DNA of 64,000 nt from Frigoribacterium sp. MEB024 (GTDB lineage: Bacteria; Actinomycetota; Actinomycetes; Actinomycetales; Microbacteriaceae), in assembly GCF_000878135.1 (NCBI RefSeq), contig NZ_JXQZ01000001.1, positions 124,001 through 188,000 of the forward strand, written 5' to 3'. Made by a program: the position numbers and the translations under genes. Under the pieces are notes generated by a model. It worked only from the letters and a program-made list of their open reading frames with translations. It searched no databases and was not told the origin of the DNA. Below, piece by piece: positions 27,037-39,202 of this stretch; the stretch's first letter is position 1, and each line of letters begins with the position of its first letter.

Positions 27037-27783
27037 ATGTGCACCGTCGTCGTCGCCGTCCAGCCGAGCGAGCCCTGGCCCGTCGTCTTCCTGGGACTCC
27101 GTGACGAGTCGCCCGACCGCCCCTGGGACGAGCCGGGCCCCTGGTGGCCCGACCTCGGCGAGCGGGTGACCGGGGTACACGACCGCGAGGCGGGCGGCGC
27201 GTGGTTGGCCACCGCCCGGGGGCCGAGTCGTGCGAGCGTCGTGTTGAACCGTCACGAGACGCCCGCACCGCCGGCCGGCGGATGGACCACCCGAGGCGCC
27301 CTGCCCCTGAGGGCGGCCGCCGGCGGCGTCCTGCCCGACGGCCCGCAGACGACCCGCACCTTCAACCTGCTCACGGCGGACGCAGGAGGCGCGGTGCACT
27401 CCGTCTGGGACGGCATCGCCACCGAGACGGTCCGCCTCGCCCCCGGGGTGCACCTGCTCACGCACGCCGCCCCCGACGACCGGTCCGTGCCGCGTGTCGC
27501 TCGTTGGCTGCCTCGGTTCCGTGACGTCGCGCCTCCGACCGGTCCGTTGCCGGCGGCGACCGAGGGCGAGGGCAGCTGGACGCCGTGGCTCGACCTGCTG
27601 CGCGAGAGCAGCGCCCTGCCGACGGACGACGTCGACGCGCTCGTGCGGGCCGACCTGGTCGACGGGCACCTCTTCCACTCGCTGTCGCTCAGCACCGTCG
27701 CCGTCTCGGCCGACGACGTGGCCCACCGGCACGTGCGCCTCGACGGCGCCCCCTCGGTGGCGGAGGCGATCGCGCGACGCTGA
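27037..27783 (+). CDS. NRDE (TANGO2-like) family protein
   Basis: 248 residues. The N-terminus MCTVVVAVQ is diagnostic: after Met removal Cys2 becomes the N-terminal residue, as in N-terminal-nucleophile hydrolases. The family's NRDE motif appears as LGLRDESPDRPW, followed by AGGAWLATA and VVLNRHE. Eukaryotic TANGO2 has been linked to haem and lipid handling, but bacterial members have no established reaction. ATG 27037 has GAGGAC five bases upstream. Divergent from coaBC (130-base spacer). A copy of the CGCGCCTCCT repeat lies inside the gene at 27384-27393. Confidence 0.86.
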   Translation: MCTVVVAVQPSEPWPVVFLGLRDESPDRPWDEPGPWWPDLGERVTGVHDREAGGAWLATARGPSRASVVLNRHETPAPPAGGWTTRGALPLRAAAGGVLPDGPQTTRTFNLLTADAGGAVHSVWDGIATETVRLAPGVHLLTHAAPDDRSVPRVARWLPRFRDVAPPTGPLPAATEGEGSWTPWLDLLRESSALPTDDVDALVRADLVDGHLFHSLSLSTVAVSADDVAHRHVRLDGAPSVAEAIARR

Positions 27784-27882
27784 CGGGTGCGTGGCGACGC
27801 CGCCGGGTGCGCGACGACGCCCGGCCTCCGTGGCCGCCACGTCATGCGGAGTCATCGGGAATCCCGTCCGCCCCCGCGGCGT

Positions 27883-27888
27883 TAGTGT
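27883..27888 (+). promoter_or_regulatory. -10 box of the cystine-type ABC transporter operon
   Basis: TAGTGT at 27883-27888, 43 bases before the GTG start of the binding protein; an AAAGGAA ribosome site follows. Upstream, 27790-27841 holds a long imperfect inverted repeat with ends CGTGGCG/CGCCACG that may end the preceding transcript. Confidence 0.4.
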
Positions 27889-27931
27889 CGGGAGGCTCGT
27901 CCGACCCCCGAGCCGCAGCAAAGGAACCCTC

Positions 27932-28792
27932 GTGAAGATCACCGCCGTCCGCACCGTCCGTCGACTCGCCTCCGTCGGCGTCGTCGCCGCCGCCGCCATC
28001 GCGCTGGCCGCCTGCGCGCCCGCCTCCACGGACGGGGTCGTCCAGTCCACCGGCAGCGCGACCGCGGACACGAGCGCGGCGAAGAGCCTGTCCGACATCC
28101 AGGCGGCCGGCGAGCTCGTCATCGGCACCGAGGGCACCTACCAGCCGTTCACCTACCACGAGGGCGGGGCCGGCGCACTGACCGGCTACGACGTCGACGT
28201 CGCCACGGCCGTCGCCGAGAAGCTCGGCGTCACCCCGACCTTCGAGGAGACGCAGTTCGACGCCCTGCTCGCCGGGCTCACCGCCGGCCGCTTCGACCTC
28301 GTGGCGAACCAGATCTCGATCACCGACGAGCGTGAGGCCACGTACGACTTCTCGACGCCCTACACGGTCAGCCGCGGTGTCGTCATCACTCCCGCCGACA
28401 ACACCGACATCACCTCGCTCGCCGACCTGAAGGGCAAGACGACGGCCCAGTCGCAGTCGAGCAACTTCTACACGACCGCCAAGGACGCGGGCGCGGACGT
28501 GCAGGTCGTCGAGGGCTGGGCCCAATCGGTCGCGCTCCTCGAGCAGGGCCGCATCGACGCGACGGTCAACGACGAACTGACCTTCCTCGACTACGTCAAG
28601 ACCAACCCCGACCAGGCCGCCGGCATCAAGATCGCGGCGACCACCGACGACGTGTCGCGCTCGGCCCTGGTCACCACCAAGGGCAGCGACGACCTCGTGA
28701 CGGCGATCGACGACGCCCTCGCCGAGCTGAAGGCCGACGGCACGCTGGCGACCATCAGCGAGAAGTACTTCGGCCAGGACGTCAGCGAGTAG
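27932..28792 (+). CDS. amino-acid (probably cystine) ABC transporter substrate-binding lipoprotein
   Basis: 286 residues. Signal peptide with lipobox LAAC; Cys28 would be lipidated and anchors the protein to the outer face of the membrane. The family 3 solute-binding fold follows: VIGTEGTYQPFTYHE, LTGYDVDVATAVAEKLG, ETQFDALLAGLTAGRFDLVANQISIT, YDFSTPYTVSRG, LADLKGKTTAQSQSSNF and EQGRIDATVNDEL. The wording closely follows TcyA/FliY-type cystine-binding proteins, so cystine is the likely ligand; other polar amino acids remain possible. GTG 27932 has AAAGGAA upstream. First gene of a three-gene importer beside methionine and Fe-S sulfur genes. Confidence 0.85.
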   Translation: MKITAVRTVRRLASVGVVAAAAIALAACAPASTDGVVQSTGSATADTSAAKSLSDIQAAGELVIGTEGTYQPFTYHEGGAGALTGYDVDVATAVAEKLGVTPTFEETQFDALLAGLTAGRFDLVANQISITDEREATYDFSTPYTVSRGVVITPADNTDITSLADLKGKTTAQSQSSNFYTTAKDAGADVQVVEGWAQSVALLEQGRIDATVNDELTFLDYVKTNPDQAAGIKIAATTDDVSRSALVTTKGSDDLVTAIDDALAELKADGTLATISEKYFGQDVSE

Positions 28793-28794
28793 GC

Positions 28795-29460
28795 GTGCAG
28801 TCCTCCGTCGACCTCTTCTGGCGGTCGCTCTGGCCGATCGTGTCGGGGGCGCTCGTCGCGTCGATCCCGCTCGCCTTCGCGTCGATGGCGATCGGGCTGG
28901 TCATCGCCGTCGTCATCGCGCTGATGCGCCTGTCGGGCAAGGCGGTGCTCGCGGGCATCGCCCGGGTCTACATCTCGATCATCCGGGGCACGCCGCTGCT
29001 CGTGCAGCTCTTCGTCGTCTTCTACGGCCTTCCGTCGATCGGCGTCAAGCTCGATCCGTGGCCCAGCGCCATCATCGCGTTCTCCTTGAACGTCGGCGGG
29101 TACGCGGCCGAGGTCATCCGCGCGGCCATCCTCTCGGTGCCCAAGGGGCAATGGGAGGCCGCCCACACGATCGGCATGTCGCGGGGGCTCGCCCTGCGGC
29201 GGATCATCCTGCCGCAGGCGGCCCGCGTCTCGGTGCCGCCGCTGTCGAACACCTTCATCAGCCTGGTCAAGGACACCTCGTTGGCGAGCGTCATCCTCGT
29301 CGTCGAGCTCTTCCGTCAGGCGCAGCAGATCGCGACGGTCTCGAACCAGTTCCTGCTCATCTACCTCGAGGCCGCCCTGGTCTACTGGGTGATCTGCCTG
29401 ATCCTGTCGTTCGGGCAGGACGCCCTCGAGAAGAGATTGGACCGCCACGTTGCCCGCTGA
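28795..29460 (+). CDS. amino-acid ABC transporter permease
   Basis: 221 residues, HisM/TcyB-type inner-membrane permease with about five transmembrane helices. It has the family motifs RVYISIIRGTPLLVQLF near residue 60 and the cytoplasmic EAA loop EAAHTIGMSRGLALRRIILPQA, which contacts the ATPase. GTG 28795 begins two bases after the binding-protein stop. One permease per complex suggests a homodimer. Its 3' end overlaps the proposed ATPase start by eleven bases. Substrate taken from the binding protein: probably cystine. Confidence 0.92.
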   Translation: MQSSVDLFWRSLWPIVSGALVASIPLAFASMAIGLVIAVVIALMRLSGKAVLAGIARVYISIIRGTPLLVQLFVVFYGLPSIGVKLDPWPSAIIAFSLNVGGYAAEVIRAAILSVPKGQWEAAHTIGMSRGLALRRIILPQAARVSVPPLSNTFISLVKDTSLASVILVVELFRQAQQIATVSNQFLLIYLEAALVYWVICLILSFGQDALEKRLDRHVAR

Positions 29461-30253
29461 CGTCACCCCGCCCCGGCCCTCCGGCGCGACCGGTGCCCCC
29501 GTGCTGACCGTCCGAGGCCTGCACAAGGCGTTCGGCGCGAACGAGGTGCTGCGCGGCATCGATCTCGAGGTGCACCGCGGACGCGTCGTCGCCATCATCG
29601 GCCCTTCGGGGTCGGGCAAGACGACCGTGCTGCGGTCGCTCAACAGCCTCGAGGTGCCCGACGGGGGAGTCGTCACGCTCTCCGACGGCCGCTCCATCGA
29701 CTTCGGCACGACGGTCGGCAAGCGCGACCTGCTGGCCCTCCGCGACCGCTCGTCGATGGTGTTCCAGCACTTCAACCTGTTCCCGCACCTCACGGTGCTG
29801 CAGAACGTCGTCGAGGGACCGGTGCGCGTCCAGGGACGCGATCCGAAGGAGGCGCGGGCCGAGGCCGAGGCGCTCCTCGCGCGCGTGGGCCTCGCCGAGA
29901 AGGCCGGCGCCTACCCGGCCGAGCTCTCGGGAGGCCAGCAGCAGCGCGTGGGCATCGTGCGCGCGCTCGCCCTGCGGCCCGAACTCCTGCTCTTCGACGA
30001 GCCGACCTCGGCCCTCGACCCCGAACTGGTCGGTGACGTGCTCACCGTCGTGAAGGAACTCGCCGACGAGGGCTGGACGATGATCGTCGTCACCCACGAA
30101 CTCGAGTTCGCCCGACGGGTGGCCGACGAGCTGCTCTTCATGGACGCCGGCGTCGTCGTCGAGCGGGGCCGTCCCGCCGACGTGCTGTCCCGCCCGCGCG
30201 AGGCCCGGACGCAGCAGTTCCTGCAGCGGGTGCTCAAGCCGCTCGACGACTGA
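29450..30253 (+). CDS. amino-acid ABC transporter ATP-binding protein
   Basis: 267 residues from TTG 29450, overlapping the permease 3' end; an in-frame GTG at 29501 (VLTVRGLHKAFG) is a plausible shorter start because the first 17 residues are Pro-rich and not conserved. Walker A GPSGSGKTT, Q-loop VFQHFNLFPHLTV, ABC signature LSGGQQQRVGIVRAL, Walker B LLLFDEPTSALDPE and the switch His in VVTHELEFARRVAD are complete. GlnQ/TcyC-type polar amino-acid importer. It energises uptake by the preceding permease and lipoprotein. It ends shortly before a large hairpin shared with the facing metE-like gene. Confidence 0.92.
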   Translation: MPADVTPPRPSGATGAPVLTVRGLHKAFGANEVLRGIDLEVHRGRVVAIIGPSGSGKTTVLRSLNSLEVPDGGVVTLSDGRSIDFGTTVGKRDLLALRDRSSMVFQHFNLFPHLTVLQNVVEGPVRVQGRDPKEARAEAEALLARVGLAEKAGAYPAELSGGQQQRVGIVRALALRPELLLFDEPTSALDPELVGDVLTVVKELADEGWTMIVVTHELEFARRVADELLFMDAGVVVERGRPADVLSRPREARTQQFLQRVLKPLDD

Positions 30254-30273
30254 CGGGGCGTCCGCTCGCGAGT

Positions 30274-30316
30274 CGACCCGCGCCTCCTCGTCCACCGGAC
30301 CAGGAGGCGCGGGTCG
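30274..30316. repeat. long hairpin built on the CGCGCCTCCT repeat, between convergent genes
   Basis: The outer 15 bp (30274-30288 with 30302-30316) pair perfectly and contain the decamer in both arms. After one C-C mismatch a further four pairs close a 3-base loop at 30294-30296. It lies between the ABC ATPase gene and the metE-like gene and is likely a bidirectional terminator. Confidence 0.78.
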
Positions 30317-30331
30317 TCACCCCGCAGATGC

Positions 30332-33533
<3,202 letters not shown>

Positions 33534-33595
33534 GCCGTCCCGCGGGCGCGTCGTCCACCGGGGCGGTCCCGGCCGGACGGTGGTCGGTCGACGGC

Positions 33596-33601
33596 TAAAG
33601 T
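33596..33601 (+). promoter_or_regulatory. -10 box of thrS
   Basis: TAAAGT at 33596-33601; expected transcript start near 33608, 27 bases before the GTG start of thrS. The leader is too short for a T-box. The 50 bases before it contain arms CCACCG/CGGTGG that could terminate the sufSU transcript. Confidence 0.45.
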
Positions 33602-33634
33602 GGTCCCCGCCCCTCGACGATAGGAACCACCGCC

Positions 33635-35665
33635 GTGTCCGACCAGACCGACCTCGACCCGACCGCCTCCCCAGCCCCGTCCGGCCTCTCGGCCGTCGAG
33701 GCCACCGAGACGACGACCGGCTTCGAGCTGTTCACCGACAAGGCGGTCGTGGCCGTCCGCGTGGCCGGCGAGCTGCGAGACCTGGCGACCGAGCTGCAGG
33801 CGGGCGACGTGGCCGAGCCGGTCACGATCGACTCACCCGACGGCCTGGCGATCCTGCGCCACTCGGCGGCGCACGTCATGGCCCAGGCCGTGCAGCAGAT
33901 CAACCCCGAGGCGAAGCTCGGCATCGGGCCGCCCGTCACCGACGGCTTCTACTACGACTTCGACGTCGCCGAGCCCTTCACCCCCGACGACCTCAAGGCG
34001 ATCGAGAAGGGCATGGAGCGCATCATCCGCCAGGGCCAGCGCTTCCGTCGCCGCGTCGTCAGCGACGACGAGGCCCGCGAACTGCTCGCCCACGAGCCGT
34101 TCAAGCTCGAGCTGATCGGGCTCAAGGGCGGCTCGGCCGACGAGCTCGGAGCCGACGGCGAGTCGGTCGAGGTCGGCGGGGCCGAGCTCACGGTCTACGA
34201 CAACCTCGACCCGAAGACCGGCGAGGTCGTCTGGTTCGACCTCTGCCGCGGGCCGCACGTGCCCAGCACGCGCCTCCTGGGCAACGCCACCAAGCTGATG
34301 CGTGTGGCGGCCGCCTACTGGCGCGGGTCCGAGAAGAACCCCCAGCTGCAGCGGATCTACGGCACGGCGTGGCCCACCAAGGACGACCTCCGCGCTTACC
34401 AGGCCCGACTCGAGGAGGCCGCCAAGCGCGACCACCGCAAGCTCGGCGCCGAGCTCGACCTCTTCTCGTTCCCCGACGAGATCGGCTCGGGTCTCGCGAT
34501 CTTCCACCCCAAGGGCGGCATCATCCGTCGCCAGATGGAGGACTACTCGCGCGAACGCCACGAGAAGGCCGGGTACGAGTTCGTCTACACGCCGCACATC
34601 ACCAAGGCGGCTCTCTTCGAGACCTCGGGCCACCTGGGTTGGTACAAAGACGGCATGTTCCCGGCGATGCACCTCGACGAGGCGCGCAACGACGAGGGCG
34701 AGATCACCCGTCAGGGCGCGGACTACTACCTGAAGCCGATGAACTGCCCGATGCACATCCTGGCGTACCGCTCGTCCGCGAAGTCGTACCGCGACCTGCC
34801 GCAGCGCTTGTTCGAGTTCGGCACGGTGTACCGCAACGAGAAGTCGGGCGTCATCCACGGCCTCACCCGCGTGCGCGGCATGACGCAGGACGACGCGCAC
34901 ATCTTCACCACCCGTGACGACATGGCGGCCGAGCTCAAGGGCACGCTCGACTTCGTCCTCAGCCTGCTGCGCGACTACGGACTCGACGACTTCTACCTCG
35001 AACTCTCCACGAAGGACCCCGAGAAGTACGTGGGCGACGACGCCACCTGGGACGAGGCGACGGCGACCCTGCGACAGGTCGCGGAAGAGACCGGTCTCGA
35101 GCTCGTGCCCGATCCCGCCGGCGCGGCGTTCTACGGGCCCAAGATCTCGGTCCAGGCGCGAGACGCGATCGGGCGCACCTGGCAGATGTCCACGGTCCAG
35201 CTCGACTTCAACCTGCCCGAGCGATTCGACCTCGAGTACACGGCGGCCGACGGGTCCCGGCAGCGACCGGTGATGATCCACCGGGCGCTGTTCGGCTCGA
35301 TCGAGCGTTTCTTCGGCGTGCTCACCGAGCACTACGCGGGTGCGTTCCCGGTCTGGCTCGCACCGGTCCAGGTCGTGGCGATCCCCGTCGCCGACGAGTA
35401 CGGCGACTACCTCGACGGGGTCGTGGCGCGCCTCCGCGACGTCGGCGTCCGGGCCCAGGTCGACCACAGCGACGACCGCATGCCGAAGAAGATCCGGACG
35501 CACACCAAGGCCAAGGTGCCGTTCCAGCTGATCGCCGGCGAGGACGATCGTGCGGCCGGTGCCGTCAGCTTCCGCTACCGCGACGGCTCGCAGGAGAACG
35601 GCGTGCCGCTCGACGAGGCGATCGCGAAGATCGTCGCGGCCATCGAGACCAAGGCCCAGGTCTGA
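33635..35665 (+). CDS. thrS: threonine-tRNA ligase
   Basis: 676 residues. Charges tRNA-Thr. An N-terminal TGS-like domain follows a disordered 25-residue leader. The editing domain has [11 protein letters not shown] (HxxxH) and [10 protein letters not shown]. The class II catalytic core has motif 2 and zinc ligands in [19 protein letters not shown] and [13 protein letters not shown]. The anticodon-binding domain (about 570-676) ends the protein. GTG 33635 agrees with the -10 box. It starts a long syntenic block with the HIT gene two bases downstream, as in many actinobacteria. Confidence 0.97.
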   Translation: MSDQTDLDPTASPAPSGLSAVEATETTTGFELFTDKAVVAVRVAGELRDLATELQAGDVAEPVTIDSPDGLAILRHSAAHVMAQAVQQINPEAKLGIGPPVTDGFYYDFDVAEPFTPDDLKAIEKGMERIIRQGQRFRRRVVSDDEARELLAHEPFKLELIGLKGGSADELGADGESVEVGGAELTVYDNLDPKTGEVVWFDLCRGPHVPSTRLLGNATKLMRVAAAYWRGSEKNPQLQRIYGTAWPTKDDLRAYQARLEEAAKRDHRKLGAELDLFSFPDEIGSGLAIFHPKGGIIRRQMEDYSRERHEKAGYEFVYTPHITKAALFETSGHLGWYKDGMFPAMHLDEARNDEGEITRQGADYYLKPMNCPMHILAYRSSAKSYRDLPQRLFEFGTVYRNEKSGVIHGLTRVRGMTQDDAHIFTTRDDMAAELKGTLDFVLSLLRDYGLDDFYLELSTKDPEKYVGDDATWDEATATLRQVAEETGLELVPDPAGAAFYGPKISVQARDAIGRTWQMSTVQLDFNLPERFDLEYTAADGSRQRPVMIHRALFGSIERFFGVLTEHYAGAFPVWLAPVQVVAIPVADEYGDYLDGVVARLRDVGVRAQVDHSDDRMPKKIRTHTKAKVPFQLIAGEDDRAAGAVSFRYRDGSQENGVPLDEAIAKIVAAIETKAQV

Positions 35666-35667
35666 GC

Positions 35668-36252
35668 GTGGGCGCCGACGGGACCACGGCCGAGCGCTCC
35701 TCCGACTTCGCCGCGGTCCCCGACGCCTTCCAGCGACTCTGGACGCCCCATCGCGCCGTCTACGTCGAGGCGGGCCAGGACGCCCACGACGACTCCTGCC
35801 CGTTCTGCAGTGCCCCGTCGAGGTCCGACGACGAGGCCCTCATCGTGGCGAGGGGCGAACACGCCTACGTGTTGCTCAACCTCTACCCCTACAACCCTGG
35901 CCACCTGTTGGTCTGCCCGTACCGGCACGTCTCGACCTACGACCTCGCGACGACCGACGAGGTGGCCGAGATCGCGTCGCTGACGCAGACCGCCATGCGG
36001 GTCCTCACCCGGGTGTCGCACGCGCAGGGCTTCAACATCGGCATGAACCAGGGGCAGGTCGGCGGAGCCGGCATCGCCGCCCACCTGCACCAGCACGTGG
36101 TGCCCCGTTACGGCGGCGACTCGAACTTCTTCCCGATCATCGCGCAGACGAAGGCCGTCACGCAGTTGCTCGGCGACGTCCGCGTCGCGGTCGCCGAGGC
36201 CTGGCCGACCGGAGGCGCCGGTCCTGTCCCGGCGGCGTCACCCGACCGCTGA
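35668..36252 (+). CDS. HIT-family nucleotide phosphorylase/hydrolase (AP4A phosphorylase-like)
   Basis: 194 residues, GTG start two bases after the thrS stop, so co-transcribed. The histidine triad is [12 protein letters not shown] at about residue 140. A CPFC pair near residue 48 probably binds zinc. [20 protein letters not shown] is the typical HIT core. The M. tuberculosis homologue next to thrS (Rv2613c) is an Ap4A phosphorylase, so breakdown of diadenosine polyphosphates, by-products of tRNA synthetases, is a reasonable inference. Exact reaction unproven here. Confidence 0.9.
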   Translation: MGADGTTAERSSDFAAVPDAFQRLWTPHRAVYVEAGQDAHDDSCPFCSAPSRSDDEALIVARGEHAYVLLNLYPYNPGHLLVCPYRHVSTYDLATTDEVAEIASLTQTAMRVLTRVSHAQGFNIGMNQGQVGGAGIAAHLHQHVVPRYGGDSNFFPIIAQTKAVTQLLGDVRVAVAEAWPTGGAGPVPAASPDR

Positions 36253-36259
36253 TCGGGCC

Positions 36260-36265
36260 TAAGAT
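36260..36265 (+). promoter_or_regulatory. -10 box of pdxS
   Basis: TAAGAT at 36260-36265, ten bases before the pdxS ATG; the transcript would have a leader of only a few bases. Confidence 0.45.
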
Positions 36266-36275
36266 AGGGGCCATC

Positions 36276-37190
36276 ATGAGCGACACGACCCCTGCCTCCA
36301 GCCAGTCCTCCACCACCGGTTCGAGCCGCGTCAAGCGCGGTCTCGCCGAGATGCTCAAGGGCGGCGTCATCATGGACGTCGTCAACGTAGAGCAGGCGAA
36401 GATCGCCGAAGACGCCGGAGCGGTCGCCGTCATGGCCCTCGAGCGCGTTCCCGCCGACATCCGGTCGCAGGGCGGGGTCGCCCGCATGAGCGACCCCGAC
36501 ATGATCGACGAGATCGTCGCCGCCGTGTCGATCCCCGTCATGGCAAAAGCCCGCATCGGCCACTTCGTCGAGGCGCAGATCCTGCAGACCCTCGGCGTCG
36601 ACTACATCGACGAGTCCGAGGTGCTGAGCCCCGCGGACTACGTGAACCACATCGACAAGTGGAACTTCACCGTCCCCTTCGTGTGCGGGGCCACCAACCT
36701 GGGCGAGGCGCTCCGCCGCATCACCGAGGGTGCGGCCATGATCCGCTCCAAGGGCGAGGCCGGCACGGGTGACGTGTCGGAAGCGACCAAGCACATCCGC
36801 ACGATCTCCAAAGAGATCGCCCAGCTGCGGGGCCTCAAGGCCGACGAGCTCTACGTCGCCGCCAAAGAGCTGCAGGCTCCCTTCGAGCTCGTGAAAGAGA
36901 TCGCCGAGACCGGCAAGCTGCCCGTCGTCCTCTTCACCGCCGGGGGCGTCGCGACGCCCGCGGACGCGGCGCTCATGATGCAGCTCGGCGCCGACGGCGT
37001 CTTCGTCGGTTCGGGCATCTTCAAGTCGGGCAACCCGGCCGACCGCGCGAAGGCGATCGTCAAGGCCACCACCTTCTTCGACGACCCCCAGGTCGTGGCC
37101 GACGCCTCGCGAGGTCTCGGCGAGGCCATGGTGGGCATCAACGTGCCCGATCTCCCCGCACCCCACCGCCTCGCCGAGCGCGGCTGGTGA
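36276..37190 (+). CDS. pdxS: pyridoxal 5'-phosphate synthase subunit PdxS
   Basis: 304 residues. The synthase half of the PLP synthase complex, making PLP from ribose 5-phosphate, glyceraldehyde 3-phosphate and ammonia from PdxT. Barrel motifs: [48 protein letters not shown] with a catalytic Lys, and phosphate-binding [16 protein letters not shown] and [15 protein letters not shown] 36276 is fixed by the length of the family; a longer open frame upstream overlaps the HIT gene. pdxT follows 19 bases later. PLP made here serves enzymes such as the nearby SufS. Confidence 0.97.
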   Translation: MSDTTPASSQSSTTGSSRVKRGLAEMLKGGVIMDVVNVEQAKIAEDAGAVAVMALERVPADIRSQGGVARMSDPDMIDEIVAAVSIPVMAKARIGHFVEAQILQTLGVDYIDESEVLSPADYVNHIDKWNFTVPFVCGATNLGEALRRITEGAAMIRSKGEAGTGDVSEATKHIRTISKEIAQLRGLKADELYVAAKELQAPFELVKEIAETGKLPVVLFTAGGVATPADAALMMQLGADGVFVGSGIFKSGNPADRAKAIVKATTFFDDPQVVADASRGLGEAMVGINVPDLPAPHRLAERGW

Positions 37191-37209
37191 CCCCCGGGGT
37201 CGATCGTCG

Positions 37210-37818
37210 GTGACCACCGAACCAACGCCTCGAGTCGGAGTCCTGGCCCTGCAGGGCGATTTTCGTGAGCACCTGGCCGTCCTCACCTCGCTGGGGTCCG
37301 AGGCCGTCCCGGTCCGCCGTGCGTCCGAGCTCGACGAGATCGACGGCCTGGTGATCCCGGGTGGCGAGTCCAGCGTCATGGACAAGCTGTCGCGCATGTT
37401 CGGCCTCGACGAGCCCCTCCGACGCGCCATCGGGTCAGGTCTTCCTGTCTACGGCACGTGTGCCGGGCTCATCATGCTCGCGGACCGCATCGTGGACGGC
37501 ATCCCGGGGCAGCAGAGCCTCGGCGGCCTGGACGTCTCGGTGCGGCGCAACGCCTTCGGCTCGCAGACCGAGTCGTTCGAGACCGACGTCGACGTCCCCG
37601 TGCTCGACGGCCCGCCGGTGCACGCGGTGTTCATCCGGGCCCCGGTGGTCGACGAGGTCGGGCCGGCCGCGACGGCCATCGGCGTCCTCGAGGACGGCCG
37701 GGTCGTCGCCGTCGAGCAGGGCCCCCTGATGGGCACCTCGTTCCACCCCGAGGTCACCGACGACCTCCGGTTCCACGCGCGGTTCCTCGACAAGGCCCGT
37801 GCGCGGGCGTCGCGGTAG
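37210..37818 (+). CDS. pdxT: pyridoxal 5'-phosphate synthase glutaminase subunit PdxT
   Basis: 202 residues, class I glutaminase supplying ammonia to PdxS. Nucleophile Cys in YGTCAGLIML (about residue 80), and the His-Glu pair in GTSFHPEV. GVLALQGDFREHLAVL is the family N-terminus and IPGGESSVMDKL holds the oxyanion region. GTG 37210 starts 19 bases after pdxS. Its TAG stop lies within the -10 box TAGACT of the next gene, so yebC can be transcribed on its own. Confidence 0.96.
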   Translation: MTTEPTPRVGVLALQGDFREHLAVLTSLGSEAVPVRRASELDEIDGLVIPGGESSVMDKLSRMFGLDEPLRRAIGSGLPVYGTCAGLIMLADRIVDGIPGQQSLGGLDVSVRRNAFGSQTESFETDVDVPVLDGPPVHAVFIRAPVVDEVGPAATAIGVLEDGRVVAVEQGPLMGTSFHPEVTDDLRFHARFLDKARARASR

Positions 37819-37821
37819 ACT
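37816..37821 (+). promoter_or_regulatory. -10 box of yebC
   Basis: TAGACT at 37816-37821 overlaps the pdxT stop codon. Expected leader of about 28 bases with GAAGGAG before the yebC GTG at 37856. Confidence 0.5.
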
Positions 37822-37855
37822 CGTCGCGATCCACGTCAGCATCTGAAGGAGCACC

Positions 37856-38617
37856 GTGTCCGGGCATTCCAAGTGGGCAACGACCAAGCACAAGAAGGCT
37901 GTCATCGACAGCCGCCGTGCCAAGTCGTTCGCCAAGCTCATCAAGAACATCGAGGTCGCGGCCAAGCAGGGCGGTGCCGACATGTCCGGCAACCCCACGC
38001 TGGTCGACGCCGTCCAGAAGGCCAAGAAGACCTCGGTCCCCAACGACAACATCGACCGTGCCATCAAGCGCGGCGCCGGTCTCAGCGGTGAGAGCGTCGA
38101 CTACCAGACGATCATGTACGAGGGCTACGGGCCCAACGGCGTCGCCCTGTTGATCGAGTGCCTCACCGACAACAAGAACCGCGCGGCCGCCAACGTCCGC
38201 ACGGTGATGTCCCGCAACGGTGGCACCATGGCCGACCCCGGCAGCGTGGCCTACAACTTCAGCCGCAAGGGCGTCATCGCCGTCATGAAGACCGACGACC
38301 TCACCGAGGACGACGTCCTCACGGCCGTCCTCGACGCCGGGGCCGAAGAGGTCACCGACCGCGGTGAGGGCTTCGAGATCGTGACCGAGGCCTCCGACCT
38401 GGTCCCGGCCCGCTCGGCCCTCCAGGACGCCGGCATCGACTACGACTCGGCCGACATCGAGTTCGTTCCCGGGCTCAAGATCGAGGTCGACCTCGAGACG
38501 GCCCGCAAGGTCTTCCGCCTCATCGACGCCCTCGACGACGACGACGACGTGCAGAACGTCTATGCGAACCACGACGTCCCCGCCGACGTGCAGGCCGCGC
38601 TCGACGACGAAGACTAG
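37856..38617 (+). CDS. yebC: YebC/PmpR family protein
   Basis: 253 residues, full length. Begins [24 protein letters not shown], the strongly conserved family start. Also [20 protein letters not shown] and [23 protein letters not shown]. YebC proteins were long annotated as transcriptional regulators (for example of ruvC); more recent work ties them to relief of ribosome stalling at proline-rich sequences. Which applies here is unknown. A good GAAGGAG ribosome site precedes the GTG. It stands directly upstream of ruvC, as in most actinobacteria. Confidence 0.95.
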   Translation: MSGHSKWATTKHKKAVIDSRRAKSFAKLIKNIEVAAKQGGADMSGNPTLVDAVQKAKKTSVPNDNIDRAIKRGAGLSGESVDYQTIMYEGYGPNGVALLIECLTDNKNRAAANVRTVMSRNGGTMADPGSVAYNFSRKGVIAVMKTDDLTEDDVLTAVLDAGAEEVTDRGEGFEIVTEASDLVPARSALQDAGIDYDSADIEFVPGLKIEVDLETARKVFRLIDALDDDDDVQNVYANHDVPADVQAALDDED

Positions 38618-38626
38618 GCCGAGGCG

Positions 38627-39202
38627 GTGACGCTCCGGGTGCTCGGCATCGACCCCGGGCTCACCCGGTGCGGGGTCGGGGTGGTCGAGGTCGACGCCCA
38701 GCGGCGCGCGACCCTGGTCGACGTCCAGGTCATCCGCACCGCCCCCGACCTCGCCCTCGAGTTGCGTCTCCTCGCCCTCGGTCGCGGTCTCGAGGCGCTC
38801 ATCGACGAACACCGGCCGGACGCCATGGCGATCGAGCGGGTCTTCGCCCAGCAGAACGTCCGCAGCGTCATGGGGGTTGCGCAGGTCAGCGGCCTCGCCC
38901 TGCGTGCCGCAGCCGAACGCGAGATCCCCGTCACGCTGCACACGCCGTCCGAAGTGAAGGCGGCCGTGACCGGGTACGGGTCCGCCGACAAGAAGCAGGT
39001 CGGCACGATGGTCGCCCGCTTGCTCGGGCTCGCCGAGGCCCCCCGGCCGGCGGACGCCGCCGATGCCTTGGCCCTGGCCATCTGTCATGCCTGGCGGGGC
39101 GCGCCCGTCGCCGCCCGCGCCTCCTCGGGGTCGCTCACCCCTGCCCAGCGAGCGTGGCGCGACGCCGAGAAGTCGGTGCGCACTCCTAGGCTGGGGGCAT
39201 GA
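38627..39202 (+). CDS. ruvC: crossover junction endodeoxyribonuclease RuvC
   Basis: 191 residues. Resolves Holliday junctions during recombination, guided by RuvAB. Catalytic acids are visible in GIDPGLTRCG, MAIERVFAQQN and PADAADALALAICH. The C-terminal 25 residues are Ser/Ala-rich. GTG start nine bases after yebC. Its last bases hold a -10 box for ruvA and the ATGA overlap with it. A copy of the window's decamer lies in the tail at 39116-39125. Confidence 0.96.
   Translation: MTLRVLGIDPGLTRCGVGVVEVDAQRRATLVDVQVIRTAPDLALELRLLALGRGLEALIDEHRPDAMAIERVFAQQNVRSVMGVAQVSGLALRAAAEREIPVTLHTPSEVKAAVTGYGSADKKQVGTMVARLLGLAEAPRPADAADALALAICHAWRGAPVAARASSGSLTPAQRAWRDAEKSVRTPRLGA
39187..39192 (+). promoter_or_regulatory. 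-10 box of a leaderless ruvA transcript
   Basis: TAGGCT at 39187-39192 lies exactly six bases before the ruvA ATG, inside the end of ruvC. ruvAB may therefore be transcribed separately from a leaderless start. Confidence 0.5.

Noticed and set aside
27790-27841. Large inverted repeat after the NRDE gene as a mobile element end
   Set aside because: Imperfect, no target duplication and no transposase; at most a weak terminator.
33534-33634. T-box leader for thrS
   Set aside because: The gap is about 100 bases, the inferred leader only 27, and no T-box sequence (TGGNACCGCG-like) is visible; alaS likewise lacks one.
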